Shown piece after piece: positions 53,101-61,836 of a DNA stretch of 64,000 nt. This DNA comes from Nitrospiraceae bacterium. Lineage in GTDB: Bacteria > Nitrospirota > Nitrospiria > Nitrospirales > Nitrospiraceae. The notes beneath the pieces were generated by a model. It made no database searches. It was not told where the DNA came from and saw nothing but the letters and a program-made list of their open reading frames with translations. The stretch's first letter is position 1; the number at the start of each line of letters is the position of its first letter. The stretch lies in contig CAKKRE010000037.1 of the NCBI GenBank assembly GCA_919902505.1, positions 46,447-110,446 of the forward strand, given 5' to 3'. A program made the position numbers and the translations under genes.

Positions 53101-55563
53101 TCAAGCACGATTCGTCGGCACAAAACTTAAACGTTCGTTCATGTCCGGCAGCCCGCCGATTTTCCTTATCCCTGCCTTTGTTCCTTTGTAATAGGGGATC
53201 GTGGTGGCCGGATCCACATAGTCGGTCGTCAGACTGTTGAGCCAGCCCTTCGGATGTTCGAAGAGCATGAAAACGTGGCCGAGCATGTTTGCGTCGGTGA
53301 GGACAGCCATTGCCGTGACCGATCCATAGGGGTTGAAGAGTTCGACGAGATCCCCGTTGGCAATGCCGAGGTGCGCCGCGTCCTGCGGATGAATTTCCAC
53401 ATGGGGGAGCGGCTCACGGCCCATGACGTACGGTTTGCGAAGATCGTCATAGAGGGTTTGCCAGCCGTGGTTGGCCCGGCCGTTGTTTACCCAGAACGGA
53501 TACCGCTTGTCGTCGATCAGGCGCTGGATCTGCGGGGGAAAGCCGGGCCAGGATGCGGGAATGAAGGTGAACTTTTTATTGTCCGCATAAAGGCGTGTTG
53601 TGCCAATCGGCATTCCGTTGCTGATACTCTGCACCGGCGTTTGCACCCCATTTGCGCCCAGTGTCTGGAGCATGGCATAAGTGGTTTGACCATAGTCTTC
53701 CTGGGCCCCTTCCACGCCTGCTGAAGCGGCGCGAAACACCTCCTCATCGGATTTCCAGTCGAAGCCGGCAAAGCGGGCCGCCATTTCCATCCTGCCTTCA
53801 GCGCGATAGGCGGACTCAAGACGTTGCGCCATCCGCGCGATGATCTTCCAATCCGGCTCGGCGATGCCCGGCGCATCCATGAATTTCTGATAGAGCCTCA
53901 GCCGTCGTTCCCCATTGATGGATGTGAGGTTCATCTCCCCCCATTGCGCCGCGGGTAACACCAAGTGCGCATACTTGGCGGTTTCGATGGGATAAATATC
54001 TTGCACGATCAGGAACAGCCCGCCCTTATCGAGGGCCTCCATGATCGCGGTCACTCGCTCGTCAAGGGTCCCTCCGCTCGTTGAATCGAGCGCTTGGTTC
54101 ACCCGTGCCGTTCGTTGAGCGAGGGCGATACGGAAATTCTGCGCATTCAACGTTCCGCCGACAGGATTGCAGCCGGCGACCCAGAACACCTTTGATGCGC
54201 CGCCTTTAATGGCGACTTCATCCACATTCACCGGCGGGCGTTGGCCAGGATAGGCCGGCCGGCTATACCCTTCCTGATGTCCTCCCAGGCGGCCGCAGCC
54301 GGTTCCCGGCTTGCCTAGGTTGCCTGTCAGCAGCGCAAGATCGACGACGGAGGCGACGTTCTCATAATTCTTGAGACCCCAGATCAATCCCTTCTCGTAC
54401 AGAAACAGGGTGCGCCGTCTTGCGCTAGTCGCTTTGTGTTTGGCGATCCACTCGGCGGCCTGCATCATCTGGGCTTTCGAGATGCCAGTCAGCTGAATTG
54501 CCTCGTCGATGCCTTGCGACAGGTTCGCCTGTTGGAACGCTGTGAGGTTCTCCGTCCGATGCGTGATGAAATCTTGATCCCCCCAACCTTGTTCATGAAT
54601 CAGGCGGGAGAGCGCATTCATAAGCGCGATATCGGTGCCATTATTGAGCTGAAGATGCAGGACATTCTCTTTTCCTGCATGGGCCTCCGCCACGGCAACG
54701 GTTGCGGTTCTACGGGGATCCACAATGATGAGTTTGCCGGGTGCATGGGGTTCACCGGGAATCAGGCGTTGCTTCTGTGCCATCGTTCCGCCGGCTACGT
54801 TAGGCAACATATGTTCGAGAAAATAGATCGACTGAGTTTCGTAAGAGTTGGCGCCGATCAGCATGATTGTGTCGGCCAACTCCGCATCGAGATAGGCGGA
54901 CGGGAGAGGGGCGATGCCTGCATCGCCGGAAGCAAAGACTTCGCTGTTGTAGGCCGGCCGGTTGTGAATCGACGCCATCTTCGTTCCGATTCCCGTGAAG
55001 AAAAATTTTCCGACGGCCCAGTTATTTTCAAACCCGCCTCCGCCGCCTCCGTGATCGAAGCACTTCATAGCGATCGCATCGGGGCCCCACTTATCTTGAC
55101 TAGCCTTGATCACGCGCGCGCCCAATTCCATGGCCTCATCCCAGGTGGTGGGAAACTGACCCCGCCCGCGATAGAGTAGCGGGTGGGTCAATCGATCCGC
55201 CGTGGGACGATCTGGGGCATACAGCACACTGCCATGCGTGCCACCGCGGACGGAATGGTTACCGTTGTTTACGACGCAGTCCTTATCCGGGAGGACGACG
55301 ATGTTGAACCGCCGGCCGCTTCGTTCCGTCACCACGCTGTGCATAGCCGGTGAAATCCAGGTGCCGGATCGTTCCGGCTGCTGGACGCGGTAGTCGGCTC
55401 CCAAACCATTCTGGTGCGGCAAGGCACCCCCTTCCTTGCCGAGCGGCCATTTGTAGACCTTGTACCCGCAGCCGACGATGCAATAAGAACAGACGGTAGT
55501 GAACTGTTGCGCGTCCGCGGGAGGAATGGGAACCCGGTCCTTGCCGTGATAGATGGCGCTCAT
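53101..55563 (-). CDS. aioA: Arsenite oxidase large (molybdopterin) subunit
   Basis: 820 residues of the DMSO-reductase family. The cluster site is CSYCIVGCGYKVYKWP (Cys25, Cys28, Cys32), and the fourth ligand position is Ser104 in NNGNHSVRGG, so a [3Fe-4S] centre is expected, the hallmark of AioA. SIHNRPAYNSE, GRLGGHQEGYSRPAYPGQRP and TIPYYKGTKAGIRKIGG also match arsenite oxidases. It oxidises As(III) to As(V) in the periplasm with bis-MGD molybdenum. ATG at 55563 has GAGGAG upstream. Downstream of aioB by 32 bases. No electron-accepting cytochrome c is adjacent. Iodate reductase IdrA is related, but the ars context argues for AioA. Confidence 0.94.
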   Translation of the reverse strand: MSAIYHGKDRVPIPPADAQQFTTVCSYCIVGCGYKVYKWPLGKEGGALPHQNGLGADYRVQQPERSGTWISPAMHSVVTERSGRRFNIVVLPDKDCVVNNGNHSVRGGTHGSVLYAPDRPTADRLTHPLLYRGRGQFPTTWDEAMELGARVIKASQDKWGPDAIAMKCFDHGGGGGGFENNWAVGKFFFTGIGTKMASIHNRPAYNSEVFASGDAGIAPLPSAYLDAELADTIMLIGANSYETQSIYFLEHMLPNVAGGTMAQKQRLIPGEPHAPGKLIIVDPRRTATVAVAEAHAGKENVLHLQLNNGTDIALMNALSRLIHEQGWGDQDFITHRTENLTAFQQANLSQGIDEAIQLTGISKAQMMQAAEWIAKHKATSARRRTLFLYEKGLIWGLKNYENVASVVDLALLTGNLGKPGTGCGRLGGHQEGYSRPAYPGQRPPVNVDEVAIKGGASKVFWVAGCNPVGGTLNAQNFRIALAQRTARVNQALDSTSGGTLDERVTAIMEALDKGGLFLIVQDIYPIETAKYAHLVLPAAQWGEMNLTSINGERRLRLYQKFMDAPGIAEPDWKIIARMAQRLESAYRAEGRMEMAARFAGFDWKSDEEVFRAASAGVEGAQEDYGQTTYAMLQTLGANGVQTPVQSISNGMPIGTTRLYADNKKFTFIPASWPGFPPQIQRLIDDKRYPFWVNNGRANHGWQTLYDDLRKPYVMGREPLPHVEIHPQDAAHLGIANGDLVELFNPYGSVTAMAVLTDANMLGHVFMLFEHPKGWLNSLTTDYVDPATTIPYYKGTKAGIRKIGGLPDMNERLSFVPTNRA

Positions 55564-55595
55564 GCTCAAGGTCTCCTCTTCATAGATATATCCGG

Positions 55596-56120
55596 TTACG
55601 CCAGGACATTCGCCTGCCGCCCGTACAATAATCCTCTAATGCCTACGGCGTAGATATTGCCCGCTGCATCGAGTTCCAACTCGATCTGGGGCAGATTGTC
55701 TGTCGCCTGCCCGATCACCATGAGGCCGCCTTTGTGCGCGTCGAACAATGCGTAGTGGAGTGGGCAATGCAATGTGCCGGTCTCCGCACGAAACGCCAGA
55801 GTGCCGCCCATGTGTGAACAACGCCGGCTGAATGCCACGATGTCCTGATCAGGGCCAATCCCATCGATCGCCGGCCGCCCCAGCTTCAGCATCACGATGG
55901 GCGAGGACTCATCCGGATAGGCAATGACGTGTTCCACTCCAGCCTTGAGTTGCCCGATAGCAGCCAACAGGATGCGTGGATAGGGCAGCGTGGTTTTGAG
56001 CGTGGTGATGTCTGGGGATTCCGCCGTTCGGGCGAGGGCGGGCAGCGCATGGGCGGCGCAGGTCCCGCCGACCACGCAGGTGCCCAGCTTCAGAAAATTT
56101 CTTCGGGAGACGTCACTCAT
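55596..56120 (-). CDS. aioB: Arsenite oxidase small (Rieske) subunit
   Basis: 174 residues. A twin-arginine signal (SRRNFLKLG) fits export of a folded cluster protein, which also carries the large subunit across the membrane. The Rieske [2Fe-2S] ligands are in RRCSHMGG (Cys101, His103) and LHCPLHYALFD (Cys119, His122). It passes electrons from AioA to a periplasmic cytochrome or azurin. GGAGGACCAG precedes the ATG. Between the porin (33 bases upstream) and aioA. Confidence 0.95.
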   Translation of the reverse strand: MSDVSRRNFLKLGTCVVGGTCAAHALPALARTAESPDITTLKTTLPYPRILLAAIGQLKAGVEHVIAYPDESSPIVMLKLGRPAIDGIGPDQDIVAFSRRCSHMGGTLAFRAETGTLHCPLHYALFDAHKGGLMVIGQATDNLPQIELELDAAGNIYAVGIRGLLYGRQANVLA

Positions 56121-56153
56121 CTGGTCCTCCTGGTCGCTGCCGTAGCGGCGTCA

Positions 56154-57629
56154 CTACAGCGCATATTGGAATCGAGTAAAGACTTCATAGATCGACCGTT
56201 CGACACCGGTTGCCTGTGTGCGGTTTGCCAAGAAGTCGCCCATCGACGCGTAGGCCGCACCGACATCGAGATCGAGATTCTTGGCGATGTTGTACGTCAC
56301 CATGGCTCCTGTTTCCGTGCCCATGTAGCTGGTTCCCCCGCGCGTGCCGAAGTCACGGGATCTCGCGGCGGAAAAATAGGCGCTTTCCAGGGTCCCGGTC
56401 AGTCTGGGCACGATGGGAAATTTGAGCTGGGTTTGAACCGTCACAAGGCCGGCTCCCCCATTGTTGAGATTGACGCCGAAATCGTTCACATCGCCCGGCG
56501 CATTCGCATTGAAAATATGGGAGTACCCCCAGTAGCCATTGGTGCCCAAAATCGCTTCCGGCGTGGTGAACTGATTCGATGTGTGCCCCGCCTTGTCGCC
56601 TGAGGCGTAGAGCGCGAATAGATTGAGCGTGGTGGAACCGATCGGTATGGATCCTTCGAATTTTCCGGAGTAACCCGTGTGGTTGTTGCCGGTGAGGCCG
56701 GTACCGAGCCTCCCGCTATTAAGCATAAGGTACGCGTTCCATGCGCCACCCAGAAGGCCGCCGGATGCCGTCAGGGCAGCCCAGTTTTCGTGCGTATCTC
56801 CGATCGAAATATTTTCAGTCTTGCCGAGGTTCAAGGTATAGAAGTGCCCGCCGACCTTGAGATCGTAGGTGCCCAGCTTGAGCGGCTTATTATAATCGGC
56901 CACCCACATATCGCCGTCCTTGCCGAACCCCTGTCCGATAGTTCCGGCCTTGAGGTCCGCTGCAATCCGGTAAAAGCCGAGTCGATAGTCACCGTTGCCG
57001 ATTTTTCCGCCCAATGATGCGCCGCCCACGAAGAAGTCCCATTCGCCGTCCCAGAGCACCCGGCCCACCTGGTCGATGGTCGGAAGGATACCCACCACCA
57101 ACGTGTGATTTTCGATGGGCGTGACGTAGATATAACCATATCGGATGCCCCGCGCCTGGAGCCGGTTGAACGCATTCGGGGTGCCGTCCGCGTTGGCTCC
57201 GCTTTCACCGCGTGGATCGCTGGCGGCGGGACTTGATCCACCGAATCCGCCGCGATATTCCATCTGCATGTACGCGCCGACGTTGTCCGAATCTTTTCGC
57301 TGAATATCAAATGCCAACCGCATGCGTTGGCGAAAGAAATCATAACTCGTTGTGTCGCCGAAATTGAGCTTTCCGGAACCGGCTCCCGCCGTGGGCAAGC
57401 TGCCGTTGTTGATGCCACTCGGAATATTGCTGGCATTGTACAGAACACGATATTGCGCCCAAACGCGCAACCGAAGGTTTTCCATCGGGACGGCATAGGC
57501 ATTTTCATTGGCCGGTTCGGGGAATGGCAGGTTGTCGGCCTGCGCAGGGGATACCGGAATAAGGGCGGGCGTGCCGAATAGCATGGCACATGAGAGTAGC
57601 ATGAGGATCAATCGATGATGACGATGCAT
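56154..57629 (-). CDS. Outer-membrane beta-barrel protein, first gene of the aio operon
   Basis: 491 residues. A signal peptide ends near VSPAQA (about 31). The rest alternates short strands typical of a porin or alginate-export-like barrel, such as NLRLRVWAQYRVLYNASN, YDFFRQRMRLAFDIQRKDSD and QARGIRYGYIYVTPIENHT. The last residue is Leu after VFTRFQYA rather than terminal Phe. Few Cys. It opens the unit porin-aioB-aioA-lipoprotein, so it may admit arsenite or another anion, or just be an unrelated porin. Substrate unknown. Confidence 0.8.
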   Translation of the reverse strand: MHRHHRLILMLLSCAMLFGTPALIPVSPAQADNLPFPEPANENAYAVPMENLRLRVWAQYRVLYNASNIPSGINNGSLPTAGAGSGKLNFGDTTSYDFFRQRMRLAFDIQRKDSDNVGAYMQMEYRGGFGGSSPAASDPRGESGANADGTPNAFNRLQARGIRYGYIYVTPIENHTLVVGILPTIDQVGRVLWDGEWDFFVGGASLGGKIGNGDYRLGFYRIAADLKAGTIGQGFGKDGDMWVADYNKPLKLGTYDLKVGGHFYTLNLGKTENISIGDTHENWAALTASGGLLGGAWNAYLMLNSGRLGTGLTGNNHTGYSGKFEGSIPIGSTTLNLFALYASGDKAGHTSNQFTTPEAILGTNGYWGYSHIFNANAPGDVNDFGVNLNNGGAGLVTVQTQLKFPIVPRLTGTLESAYFSAARSRDFGTRGGTSYMGTETGAMVTYNIAKNLDLDVGAAYASMGDFLANRTQATGVERSIYEVFTRFQYAL

Positions 57630-57693
57630 GAGCGTAGCGAGCTCCTATCTGAGAGGTGTCGAAAAAAATAGAGAGGTTACTGATACATCAATG

Positions 57694-57711
57694 CATAGAG
57701 ATGTGTCTATG
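57694..57711 (-). promoter_or_regulatory. Palindrome upstream of the aio operon
   Basis: CATAGA-GATGTG-TCTATG is a perfect 6-bp inverted repeat, 65-82 bases before the porin start in the 140-base gap between pit and the porin gene. It is a plausible operator for the aio operon and does not match the ATCAA-N6-TTGAT boxes of arsR. No clear sigma-54 site (GG-N10-GC) was found near it. Confidence 0.45.
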
Positions 57712-57769
57712 TATGTGGTGTCATTATTTCGCGGACGAAGAGTCTCATGGTATGGAGAGGAATACGGAC

Positions 57770-58903
57770 CTAAGACAGACCGGAGAGCAGCAGGTAGGCG
57801 AGAGCCGCGAATGCGGCGGCGGCAGGCAAGGTGATCACCCAGGCCAGCACCATGTCGCGAACGGTGCTCCAGCGGACGGCATTGAGACCCTTGAGCAGGC
57901 CGATGCCGATGATGGCTGAGCTGCTGACATGCGTCGTCGAAACGGGCCATCCCAGCCAGCCTGAGGCGAGAACCAGCGTTGAGGTCGTCAGGTTTGCCGT
58001 GAGTCCTTCAGCATGGTCCATACGGGTGACCTTTTCGGCCAGCACCTCGGTCACTCGGAGTCCGCCGAAATAGCTACCCAATCCCATCGCAAGAGCCACG
58101 CCTCCGAACGCAGTCATCTGGAACAAGGTACTTGGCCAGGTGGCGGTCGCACTGCCGAGAAGCAGCATGGCGACGATTTTGGGCGCATCGTTCGTGCCCC
58201 GCGCAAACGACGCGAGGCCGCTGGAAATCCAGTGGATCGTATCCAGGCCCAGGACCAACCCCTGCAGGCCGGCACGATTGCATTGAGCGGGGACGGCGAC
58301 CACCGGTTCGCCGAAGCTCGCACTCTGGAACAGCGTGCGGGTGCTGCCCTGAGCGCTGATCGTCACGAGCGCACGGGAAGCCGGCATCACGCAGAGGCAG
58401 GCCCCGTCCCATTTAGCGGCCAACAGTCGCGCAGCGGGGTGGATTATGAGTGAGATGCCGAGGGCAAGGAACGGACTCAGCAACAGCGGGAGCGCGATCT
58501 TTTTTCCGATGGCCGGCCAGAGTAACCCCTCCCCGGAAAATGCCATCAGACCGGTTCCGACGATGGCGCCGGTGAGCGCATGGGTCGTCGAGACTGGGAG
58601 TCCGGTCCGCGACGCGAACAATACCCAAGTCATGGCCCCGAAAAGAATCGCCAGTGCAATGGTCGGCGAAATGATCGTGCCGGTGTGCAGGAGGCCATTG
58701 CTGAACGTCTTCACCATCGCTCCGGCTACCAGCGTGGCGGCCCCCGCTCCGGCCATCGTCCACATCGTTCCCCACAGAATGGCCGTGCGGTAATTGGTGA
58801 CGCCACTGCCGACAAGGGTGGCAATGGCCTTGGAGACGTCGTTCGTACCGTTGGCGAACGCCAGTGCCAGGACGAGAAGAAATGTCAGGTAGGATAGATC
58901 CAT
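57770..58903 (-). CDS. pit: Inorganic phosphate transporter, PiT family
   Basis: 377 residues, about ten helices. Two inverted repeats begin LALAFANGTNDVSKAIATLV and SFARGTNDAPKIVAMLLL, the GTND signature of PiT. Two VSTTHA/VSTTHV motifs lie nearby (residues about 100 and 335). PiT moves neutral metal-phosphate with protons and also takes up arsenate. It lies 5 bases after arsS on the same strand, so it is almost surely in the arsM-arsR-arsS unit. The ATG at 58903 is used; a start 21 codons upstream would overlap arsS. Confidence 0.9.
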   Translation of the reverse strand: MDLSYLTFLLVLALAFANGTNDVSKAIATLVGSGVTNYRTAILWGTMWTMAGAGAATLVAGAMVKTFSNGLLHTGTIISPTIALAILFGAMTWVLFASRTGLPVSTTHALTGAIVGTGLMAFSGEGLLWPAIGKKIALPLLLSPFLALGISLIIHPAARLLAAKWDGACLCVMPASRALVTISAQGSTRTLFQSASFGEPVVAVPAQCNRAGLQGLVLGLDTIHWISSGLASFARGTNDAPKIVAMLLLGSATATWPSTLFQMTAFGGVALAMGLGSYFGGLRVTEVLAEKVTRMDHAEGLTANLTTSTLVLASGWLGWPVSTTHVSSSAIIGIGLLKGLNAVRWSTVRDMVLAWVITLPAAAAFAALAYLLLSGLS

Positions 58904-58908
58904 GTCGA

Positions 58909-59949
58909 CTAGGACGTGACGGATCCGCCGCAGGATGAGCCGGAGCCGGCCGTGCAACCATAACAATGATTGCGTGTGGTGATCCGACGGTGATGGAGCC
59001 GCGACGCCTCAAAGTCGCGAATGTGCGAAGGCGCGTCAGTATCCACGGGTAGTTCCAGCATCTGGTTGAAGTCGCAATCGTAGAGCGTGCCGTCCCAACT
59101 TACCGAGAGAGTGTACCGGCACATGACGCCCGCGGCGGCGGCGGGATTGTACGCATTGGCCAGCCGTTCCATGTAGCCTTCGTAGTTGCCGCTTTCCACG
59201 AGAAACTCGAGGAATCGGCTTACCGGCATGTTGGTGATGGTGTAGAGGTGGTTGAATTCCACTCCATGCCGGGTGCGGAGTTCTTTCCGGAATTGAGCCT
59301 CGATCGCTTCTTGCTTAGGCGGGAGAAACGCCCCCACGGGATTGTGGACGAGATTGAGGATCAAGCCGGATCCTTCTCGTCCATACCCAAGCCGGTTCAA
59401 GAGGCGCAGTGCTTCGATGGATTTGTCGAAGATGCCTTCTCCGCGCTGGGCGTCGGTCTGAGTGGCGCGGTAATAGGGAAGGGACGCGACGACCTCCACT
59501 CGGTGGGCGGCAAGAAACTCCGCCAGATCGGCCTGAGAGGGAATCAGCAACACCGACAGATTGCAGCGATCCATGACATGGCGTCCGAGGGCATGCGCCT
59601 GCTCGACCAGCCACCGGAAATGGGGATTCAGCTCCGGTGCGCCGCCCGTGATGTCCACCGTCGGGATGTCGGTGCCGGCCAATGCCGCCACGCACAACTC
59701 CGCCGTTTCCCGCGACATGCTTTCCGTCCGGTCCGGCCCCGCGTCCACGTGGCAATGGCGGCAGGTTTGGTTGCAGAGCTTACCGACGTTGATCTGAAAG
59801 ACCGTGATGCCGGTCGCATGCAGCGGAGAGAGGCCGCCGTGTTGGAGCCGTTCCTCGAATGGTACACACGCCTGTGTGTTTGCAAGCAGCTTTAATTGCT
59901 CTGCGGCGGAGGCCAGCGGTTTGTGTTGGCCGAGCAGCGTCAGCGCCAT
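58909..59949 (-). CDS. arsS: Arsenosugar-biosynthesis radical SAM protein (ArsS type)
   Basis: 346 residues. The radical-SAM cluster is CNQTCRHCHVD (Cys59, Cys63, Cys66). Later motifs DITGGAPELNPHFRWLVEQA and GVMCRYTLSVSWDGTLYDCD are typical of the ArsS family. The C-terminal NHCYGCTAGSGSSCGG is the Cys-rich tail in which some homologues carry selenocysteine; here all are Cys. ArsS adds a 5'-deoxyadenosyl group to a methylated arsenical, giving arsenosugar precursors. It follows arsR2 by 50 bases and abuts pit. Confidence 0.9.
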   Translation of the reverse strand: MALTLLGQHKPLASAAEQLKLLANTQACVPFEERLQHGGLSPLHATGITVFQINVGKLCNQTCRHCHVDAGPDRTESMSRETAELCVAALAGTDIPTVDITGGAPELNPHFRWLVEQAHALGRHVMDRCNLSVLLIPSQADLAEFLAAHRVEVVASLPYYRATQTDAQRGEGIFDKSIEALRLLNRLGYGREGSGLILNLVHNPVGAFLPPKQEAIEAQFRKELRTRHGVEFNHLYTITNMPVSRFLEFLVESGNYEGYMERLANAYNPAAAAGVMCRYTLSVSWDGTLYDCDFNQMLELPVDTDAPSHIRDFEASRLHHRRITTRNHCYGCTAGSGSSCGGSVTS

Positions 59950-59999
59950 CTTCCACCTTCGTTACGATGCCGGACGAATGTCACGGGGCATTCTCTTTC

Positions 60000-60356
60000 T
60001 CAGCGCTTCCGGCGCGGGGCGAGCAAGGTTGCGGCGGGGAAGCGCAGCTCACAACAGCCGAAGTCGAGCATCCGTCCTTCCTGGCTTTTGAGCGCTCGTT
60101 GAACGGTCGGCGAGATGCGATAACAGACCTGTTTGCCGTGCCGGTGTCCCTCCACCAGTCCGGCATCGCGAAGGATACGGAGATGGTGAGACGCGTGCGG
60201 CTGCGGGCAGCGCAACTCCCGCGTGAGCTCACTCACGCATTGTTCCCCCGTGAGAAGGAATTCCAGGATTCGCAAGCGCGTTTCGTCGCCCATGGCCTTC
60301 AAGATTGCGGCACACTGGCGCGGGGTCGTGAGGTGACTGATCGCAGGCTGCGGCAT
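60000..60356 (-). CDS. ArsR-family regulator (second copy)
   Basis: 118 residues. The winged helix has KAMGDETRLRILEFLLTGEQ and recognition helix PHASHHLRILRDAGLVEGHR. In contrast to the other ArsR, the alpha-3 site has one Cys (EQCVSELTREL), and a CC pair lies near the C-terminus (DFGCCELRF). As(III) may bind in a different geometry, like the C-terminal Cys sites of some ArsR types. The start overlaps the stop of arsM2 as ATGA, so it is co-translated. It likely controls the arsM2-arsS-pit operon. Confidence 0.9.
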   Translation of the reverse strand: MPQPAISHLTTPRQCAAILKAMGDETRLRILEFLLTGEQCVSELTRELRCPQPHASHHLRILRDAGLVEGHRHGKQVCYRISPTVQRALKSQEGRMLDFGCCELRFPAATLLAPRRKR

Positions 60357-61543
60357 CAGCAACAGTTCCCGTCCGGCGAGCAGCTGACTGCCTCACCATT
60401 CACCGCGGCCGAAGTCCGCTGGTAGATCGTGAAGTGAGGGCGATAGGCCTCTTGTGTCACGACCTGGAGGGTCTTCGAACAGATTTCCAACGGCACACCG
60501 CGGTAGTACTGGTGATGATCGTCGTCCTCGGCGCTGATGATCGGCCCGGTCAGAATCGCATAGGCGCCTTGCCAGACGCAGGGCTTTTGCTCCGGGTGGA
60601 TCGCATACCAGCGCGGGTCGGTGGCGGCGAGTGCGACGGGCGTGGGACCGAGAAGAAACAGCGAACGTAGCGGCTCGCTCTGCAGCAGTTGCGCGCGTTG
60701 AGCGTCGATGCATTGGGGCACGCCGCGTTCGTACCGTTGGCCCAATTCATCCGTCACGCTGGAGAAGGGACCACGGAGCGTGGCATAGGACGAGGCCTTT
60801 TCCTCGGTGATGGCTGGAAACTTGTATCCGGTGAGCGTCACCGAGAGGAAATGGATGCCGTCGATCGATTGCCAGGGCGTGGACTTGATCTGGTGGACCG
60901 CGCGAAATCCTGCATCGACCATCCCGCCGATGTAATCCTGCACCTGCAACGCGCCGGATAGGCAGTCGCCCCACTTGGCCGCATCGTGCACCAGGTATTG
61001 CGGCACAACCTGGTCCGAGACGATGTCGGAAATCGTAAACCGGCCGCCCGGCTTGATCACGCGGTACATCTCTCGGAACACCTTGCGCTTGTCCGGCGCC
61101 AGATTGATCACACAATTGGAAATAATCAGATCGACGCTGGCGTCCTCCACCGGCATGGCATCGGCCATCCCTTTGCGGAACTCGATATTCGATGTCGCGT
61201 AACCCAGGTTCCCGGCCACGATGGGCGCATTGCGGCGGGCAATTTCCAGCATGGTGTCCGTCATGTCGATGCCGATGACCCGACCCGTGGGGCCTACCCG
61301 TCGCGCCGCCTCAAAACAATCGATCCCTCCGCCGGAACCGATATCCAGCACGGTTTCTCCGGGCTGAACCGTATTCAGTCCCGCCGGGGTGCCGCAGCCA
61401 TAGGAAATGGTTAGCACTTCTTCCGGAACAAACGATTTGAGGTCGGCAAAGTCGTACCCGGTCGGGCAGCACATCTGTTCGCCGGTTGCAGCCGCCCGCG
61501 CATATCGGTCGCTGACCTTCCGGGTGATATCGTCTATCGGCAT
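60356..61543 (-). CDS. arsM: Arsenite methyltransferase, long form
   Basis: 395 residues, about 120 longer than arsM at 49684. The core (1-270) carries a SAM motif ([20 protein letters not shown]) and the three arsenic-binding Cys in SYGCGTP (Cys50), IISNCVINL (Cys144) and [10 protein letters not shown] (Cys194). The extension (about 275-395) is a separate domain with [19 protein letters not shown] and ends SCSPDGNCC. Long ArsM forms are often paired with arsS; the context here agrees. ATG at 61543 has GAGGACCCCT upstream. First gene of arsM-arsR-arsS-pit. Confidence 0.9.
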   Translation of the reverse strand: MPIDDITRKVSDRYARAAATGEQMCCPTGYDFADLKSFVPEEVLTISYGCGTPAGLNTVQPGETVLDIGSGGGIDCFEAARRVGPTGRVIGIDMTDTMLEIARRNAPIVAGNLGYATSNIEFRKGMADAMPVEDASVDLIISNCVINLAPDKRKVFREMYRVIKPGGRFTISDIVSDQVVPQYLVHDAAKWGDCLSGALQVQDYIGGMVDAGFRAVHQIKSTPWQSIDGIHFLSVTLTGYKFPAITEEKASSYATLRGPFSSVTDELGQRYERGVPQCIDAQRAQLLQSEPLRSLFLLGPTPVALAATDPRWYAIHPEQKPCVWQGAYAILTGPIISAEDDDHHQYYRGVPLEICSKTLQVVTQEAYRPHFTIYQRTSAAVNGEAVSCSPDGNCC

Positions 61544-61581
61544 AGGGGTCCTCTGGGTCAATGAGCTTGTGGAGGCTGGTC

Positions 61582-61610
61582 TATGTATCAATCCGTCTGA
61601 ACTACGTCAA
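61582..61610 (-). promoter_or_regulatory. Promoter of the arsM2-arsR2-arsS-pit operon
   Basis: On the minus strand TTGACG (61610-61605) and TACATA (61587-61582), spacer 17. Direct repeats GGATTGA occur at the -35 and just before the -10, a possible site for the regulator. The start of transcription would be near 61575, about 30 bases before the ATG at 61543. Confidence 0.6.
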
Positions 61611-61787
61611 TCCGGCCATGTCAGCTGGGCACGACATGAACTATATAGTACTCAGTGGTCTGGCTCACTTCTGTAAGCTGGATTACAGCAATGGTGGACC
61701 GCTACTTTCTGCTGTCGGGAGGCCAGCGAAACGTCGGGATTCAAGGAAAGTGCATCCAACAAGGCAACGGGAAAATCGAACACGTCG

Positions 61788-61819
61788 TTGACTTGCTACC
61801 ATAGTACAAGGTGTAGAGT
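61788..61819 (+). promoter_or_regulatory. MerR-type promoter with long spacer and dyad operator
   Basis: TTGACT (61788-61793) and TAGAGT (61814-61819) are 20 bases apart (19 if the -10 begins one base earlier), too long for normal recognition, as in mer promoters. Between them lies the near-palindrome CTTGCTAC-CATA-GTACAAG (61792-61810). A MerR dimer bound there would twist the DNA to activate. It lies 17 bases before merR, so the gene is autoregulated and drives the two following genes. Confidence 0.75.
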
Positions 61820-61836
61820 CTTCTCAAGGAGTTGCC

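Noticed and set aside
53101..55563. Iodate reductase (IdrA) instead of arsenite oxidase
   Set aside because: The related IdrA needs peroxidase-like idrP genes nearby; here only ars genes and a porin flank it, and HNRPAYNSE and the CIVGCGYKVYKWP segment match AioA closely.
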